Assembly (NCBI GenBank): GCA_934373375.1
Contig: CAKROP010000064.1
Location: 1-8,982 of the forward strand
Source: an uncultured Anaerosacchariphilus sp.
GTDB lineage: Bacteria; Bacillota; Clostridia; Lachnospirales; Lachnospiraceae
Length of the DNA stretch: 8,982 nucleotides
Reading direction: 5' to 3'
Below are positions 6,735-8,982 of the stretch, in pieces; the stretch's first letter is position 1; every line of letters starts with the position of its first letter. The notes under the pieces were generated by a model that was not told the DNA's origin, made no database searches, and worked only from the letters and a program-made list of their open reading frames with translations. The translations under genes and the position numbers were made by a program.

Positions 6735-6775
6735 AGAAAAGGCCTGAAAAAGCCATAAGCAGCCACGGAAAGCGA

Positions 6776-6804
6776 TTGACAATCAGCGTCTTTGAGTGTA
6801 TAAT
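6776..6804 (+). promoter_or_regulatory. Near-consensus sigma-A promoter for greA-lysS
   Basis: A perfect -35 TTGACA (6776-6781) and a perfect -10 TATAAT (6799-6804) are separated by 17 bases. Transcription should start near 6811, leaving a leader of about 114 bases before the greA ATG. This is the strongest promoter in the window and fits the high demand for GreA and LysRS. Confidence 0.9.
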
Positions 6805-6818
6805 ATCGTGGATATTCT

Positions 6819-6878
6819 GAAAGTGGGTCAGTGTCGCTTGTCCCATTTTCCAGAGCATCGACAGGAATAAATGCGACA
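6819..6878 (+). promoter_or_regulatory. Structured greA leader, possible pseudoknot
   Basis: GAAAGTGGG (6819-6827) can pair with CCCATTTTC (6842-6850), nine pairs with one G-U, enclosing a 14-base loop. The loop contains TGTCGC (6832-6837), the exact complement of GCGACA (6873-6878) downstream, and TGTCG also matches CGACA at 6859-6863. The loop could thus form a pseudoknot with either of two copies of CGACAG spaced 15 bases apart. All of this falls in the predicted leader, upstream of the ribosome site at 6909-6916. I recognise no known riboswitch class. Confidence 0.35.
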
Positions 6879-6924
6879 GAAAAAGATATAATGGAATAGA
6901 TAAGAACCAGGAAGGATGTAAAAA

Positions 6925-7407
6925 ATGAGCGAGAAGAAAAACTTACTGACTTATGAGGGACTGAAAAAGCTGGAGGACGAGCTCCAGGATCTGAAGGTAG
7001 TTCAGAGAAAAGAGATTGCACAGAAGATCAAAGAAGCCAGAGAGCAGGGCGACCTGTCCGAGAATGCCGAGTACGACGCAGCAAAGGACGAGCAGCGTGA
7101 TATCGAGGCCAGAATCGAGCAGATCGAGAAAATTTTGAAAAATGCAGAGGTTGTCGTAGAGGACGAGGTAGATCTGGACAAGATCAGCGTAGGCTGCGTG
7201 GTAAAGGTTCTGGATGTGGAATACGACGAGGAAGAGGAGTTCAAGCTGGTAGGTTCCTCTGAGGCAAACAGCCTGAATGGTAAGATTTCCAATGAGTCTC
7301 CGGTAGGAAAAGCTCTGATTGGCGCACGCGTAGGCGATACCATTAAGGTTGAAACACAGGCAGGAGAGATTGAATATAAGGTACTTGAGATCCAGAGATC
7401 CAAGTAA
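6925..7407 (+). CDS. greA: Transcription elongation factor GreA
   Basis: GreA enters the RNA polymerase secondary channel and stimulates cleavage of the backtracked transcript so that stalled complexes can restart. The 160-residue protein is the usual length. The N-terminal coiled-coil hairpin (about 8-76) carries at its tip the motif AREQGDLSENAEYDAAKDEQ (38-57), with Asp43 and Glu46 equal to the catalytic acidic pair Asp41/Glu44 of E. coli GreA. The C-terminal FKBP-like domain (about 82-158) ends with SPVGKALIGARVGDTIKVET and IEYKVLEI. AGGAAGGA (6909-6916) lies eight bases before the ATG. It follows its own strong promoter and leader and is 24 bases ahead of lysS, a common pairing in Firmicutes. 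Confidence 0.96.
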   Translation: MSEKKNLLTYEGLKKLEDELQDLKVVQRKEIAQKIKEAREQGDLSENAEYDAAKDEQRDIEARIEQIEKILKNAEVVVEDEVDLDKISVGCVVKVLDVEYDEEEEFKLVGSSEANSLNGKISNESPVGKALIGARVGDTIKVETQAGEIEYKVLEIQRSK

Positions 7408-7431
7408 TCGGCATACGAGAGGAGTACAGGA

Positions 7432-8982
7432 ATGGGAGAACAGAAGAATCAGAACGGACAGGAGCAGGATATCAATCAGCTGTTGAAGGTTCGCCGGGAG
7501 AAGCTGGCTGACCTGCAGGAGCGGGGAAAGGATCCGTTCCAGATTACCAAATTTGACGTGACACATCACAGCCAGGAGGTCAAGGACGATTTTGACGCTC
7601 TGGAGGGTAAGATCGTAACCATCGCCGGACGTATGATGTCCAAGCGTGTCATGGGTAAGGCTTCCTTCTGCAATGTGCAGGATCTGAAGGGCAATATCCA
7701 GTGCTATGTGGCCAGAGACAACGTGGGCGAGGAAGAGTATAAGGATTTCAAGAAATATGATATCGGCGATATCGTTGGCATCACCGGCGAGGTATTCCGC
7801 ACCAAGACCGGCGAGATCTCCATCCATGTAAATGATGTGACACTGCTCAGCAAGAGTCTGCAGATTCTTCCGGAGAAGTTCCATGGCCTGACTAATACCG
7901 ACGTGCGTTATCGTCAGCGTTACACCGACCTGATCATGAACAGCGACGTGAAGGATACCTTTATCAAGCGTTCCAGAATTATCAGCAGCATCCGCCGTTA
8001 TCTGGACGGACAGGGCTTCATGGAGGTGGAGACTCCCCTTCTGGTAGCCAATGCAGGCGGCGCCGCAGCGCGTCCCTTTATCACACATTCCAACGCGCTG
8101 GACGAGGACTTCAAGCTTCGTATTTCCCTGGAACTGTACCTGAAGCGTCTGATCGTGGGCGGTCTGGAGCGTGTATACGAGATTGGCCGTGTATTCCGTA
8201 ATGAGGGCTGCGATACCCGTCACAATCCGGAGTTCACATTGATGGAGCTCTATCAGGCGTACACCGATTATCACGGCATGATGGATCTGACCGAGAAACT
8301 GTACCGTACCGTGGCACAGGATGTGCTGGGAACCACAAAGATTGTATACAACGGCATTGAGATGGATCTGAGTAAGCCCTTTGAGCGTATCACCATGGTA
8401 GATGCTGTCAAGAAATATTCCGGCGTAGACTGGAACGAGATTCATACTCTGGAGGAGGCCCGCGCCGCAGCGAAGGAGCACAATGTAGAGTTCGAGGAGC
8501 GCCATAAGAAGGGCGATATCCTGAATCTGTTCTTCGAGGAATTCGTAGAGGAGCACCTGCTTCAGCCGACCTTCGTTATGGATCATCCGATTGAGATTTC
8601 TCCGCTGACCAAGAAGAAGCCGGAGAATCCGGAATACGTAGAGCGTTTCGAGTTCTTCATGAACGGCTGGGAGATGGCCAACGCTTACTCCGAGCTGAAC
8701 GACCCGATTGACCAGCGCGAGCGTTTCAAGGCTCAGGAGGAGCTGCTGGCGCAGGGCGACGACGAGGCGAACACCACTGACGAGGACTTCATGAACGCTC
8801 TGGAGATCGGTATGCCGCCCACAGGCGGAATCGGCTTCGGTATCGACCGTATGTGCATGCTGCTGACAGACTCCGCAGCTATCCGCGACGTACTGCTGTT
8901 CCCGACCATGAAGACCCTGGGCGGAGCCGCATCCAAGTCCGCAGACGGTGAGACTTCAGAAGCAGCGCCCGCTGGCGACAAC
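7432..8982 (+). CDS. lysS: Lysyl-tRNA synthetase, class II, with C-terminal extension (3' truncated by window edge)
   Basis: The enzyme charges tRNA-Lys with lysine. The frame is open from ATG 7432 to the window end (517 codons, no stop), so the gene continues past the right edge. An N-terminal OB-fold tRNA-anticodon domain (about 60-155, [18 protein letters not shown]) is followed by the class II core: motif 1 region [15 protein letters not shown], motif 2 [20 protein letters not shown] (from 253), and motif 3 [16 protein letters not shown] (from 465, Arg473). Most LysRS proteins end shortly after LLFPTMK; here that block ends at 494 and the frame goes on at least 23 residues as an Ala/Ser/Glu-rich stretch, as a linker would. 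GAGAGGAG (7417-7424) lies seven bases before the ATG. It is co-transcribed with greA. Confidence 0.95.
   Translation, partial: MGEQKNQNGQEQDINQLLKVRREKLADLQERGKDPFQITKFDVTHHSQEVKDDFDALEGKIVTIAGRMMSKRVMGKASFCNVQDLKGNIQCYVARDNVGEEEYKDFKKYDIGDIVGITGEVFRTKTGEISIHVNDVTLLSKSLQILPEKFHGLTNTDVRYRQRYTDLIMNSDVKDTFIKRSRIISSIRRYLDGQGFMEVETPLLVANAGGAAARPFITHSNALDEDFKLRISLELYLKRLIVGGLERVYEIGRVFRNEGCDTRHNPEFTLMELYQAYTDYHGMMDLTEKLYRTVAQDVLGTTKIVYNGIEMDLSKPFERITMVDAVKKYSGVDWNEIHTLEEARAAAKEHNVEFEERHKKGDILNLFFEEFVEEHLLQPTFVMDHPIEISPLTKKKPENPEYVERFEFFMNGWEMANAYSELNDPIDQRERFKAQEELLAQGDDEANTTDEDFMNALEIGMPPTGGIGFGIDRMCMLLTDSAAIRDVLLFPTMKTLGGAASKSADGETSEAAPAGDN

Noticed and set aside
6741..6754. Possible terminator GGC...GCC after dus
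   Set aside because: Only three base pairs and no T tract; no real stem between dus and the greA promoter.
6887..6892. A second perfect TATAAT in the greA leader
   Set aside because: The only -35-like hexamer (TCGACA, 6858-6863) is 23 bases away, too far for a sigma-A promoter. The perfect promoter at 6776-6804 is enough.
6943..8586. A 547-codon open frame on the - strand opposite greA and lysS
   Set aside because: It is antisense to two strongly conserved genes with full motif sets. Its length comes from codon bias on the + strand, which avoids the codons that read as stops on the other strand. Its protein has no recognisable domain and spans two unrelated genes.

Overview
The window reads as chromosomal housekeeping DNA from a Gram-positive anaerobe of the Clostridia, most likely a Lachnospiraceae (Clostridium cluster XIVa) member of moderately high GC. 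This rests on protein character (SleB-type wall hydrolase, clostridial-type Lgt, BirA with an HTH domain, DusB-like Dus), AGGAGG-type ribosome sites, sigma-A promoters and tight co-directional packing. It is inference from style; no rRNA or other taxonomic marker is present. All genes lie on the + strand. I see no mobile element, CRISPR array, tRNA or rRNA.

Layout. (1) 2-358: the 3' end of a SleB-family cell-wall hydrolase, closed by a strong GC hairpin (380-410). (2) 437-1917: a promoter and short leader, then a two-gene unit of an NfeD-like membrane protein and a stomatin/QmcA-like SPFH protein, ending in a hairpin (1935-1968). (3) 1974-2027: a long inverted repeat in front of argF. (4) 2067-5724: a compact run of argF (ornithine carbamoyltransferase), a 94-aa three-TM protein, birA (biotin ligase/repressor), a 112-aa soluble unknown, lgt (prolipoprotein diacylglyceryl transferase) and a 90-aa two-TM protein. 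From the three-TM gene onward each start overlaps the previous stop (ATGA or 8-nt overlaps) or sits within a few bases of it, so this is probably one transcript with coupled translation. (5) 5775-6734: a DusB-like tRNA-dihydrouridine synthase. (6) 6776-8982: a near-consensus promoter, a roughly 114-nt leader able to fold, greA, and lysS running off the right edge.

How they work together. NfeD and SPFH proteins usually act as a pair in membrane microdomains. The argF-birA-lgt run joins arginine synthesis, biotin loading and lipoprotein maturation with three unknown proteins, two of them membrane-embedded. Dus, GreA and LysRS serve tRNA modification, transcript-cleavage rescue and tRNA charging. 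Arginine codon use differs: argF avoids CGG, birA favours it, which fits higher expression of argF rather than foreign origin.

Nothing here is a clear new defence or mobile system. The best second-look items are the argF upstream dyad, the greA leader fold, the Cys-substituted Lgt signature, the C-terminal extension of LysRS and the small unknown proteins in the birA-lgt run.
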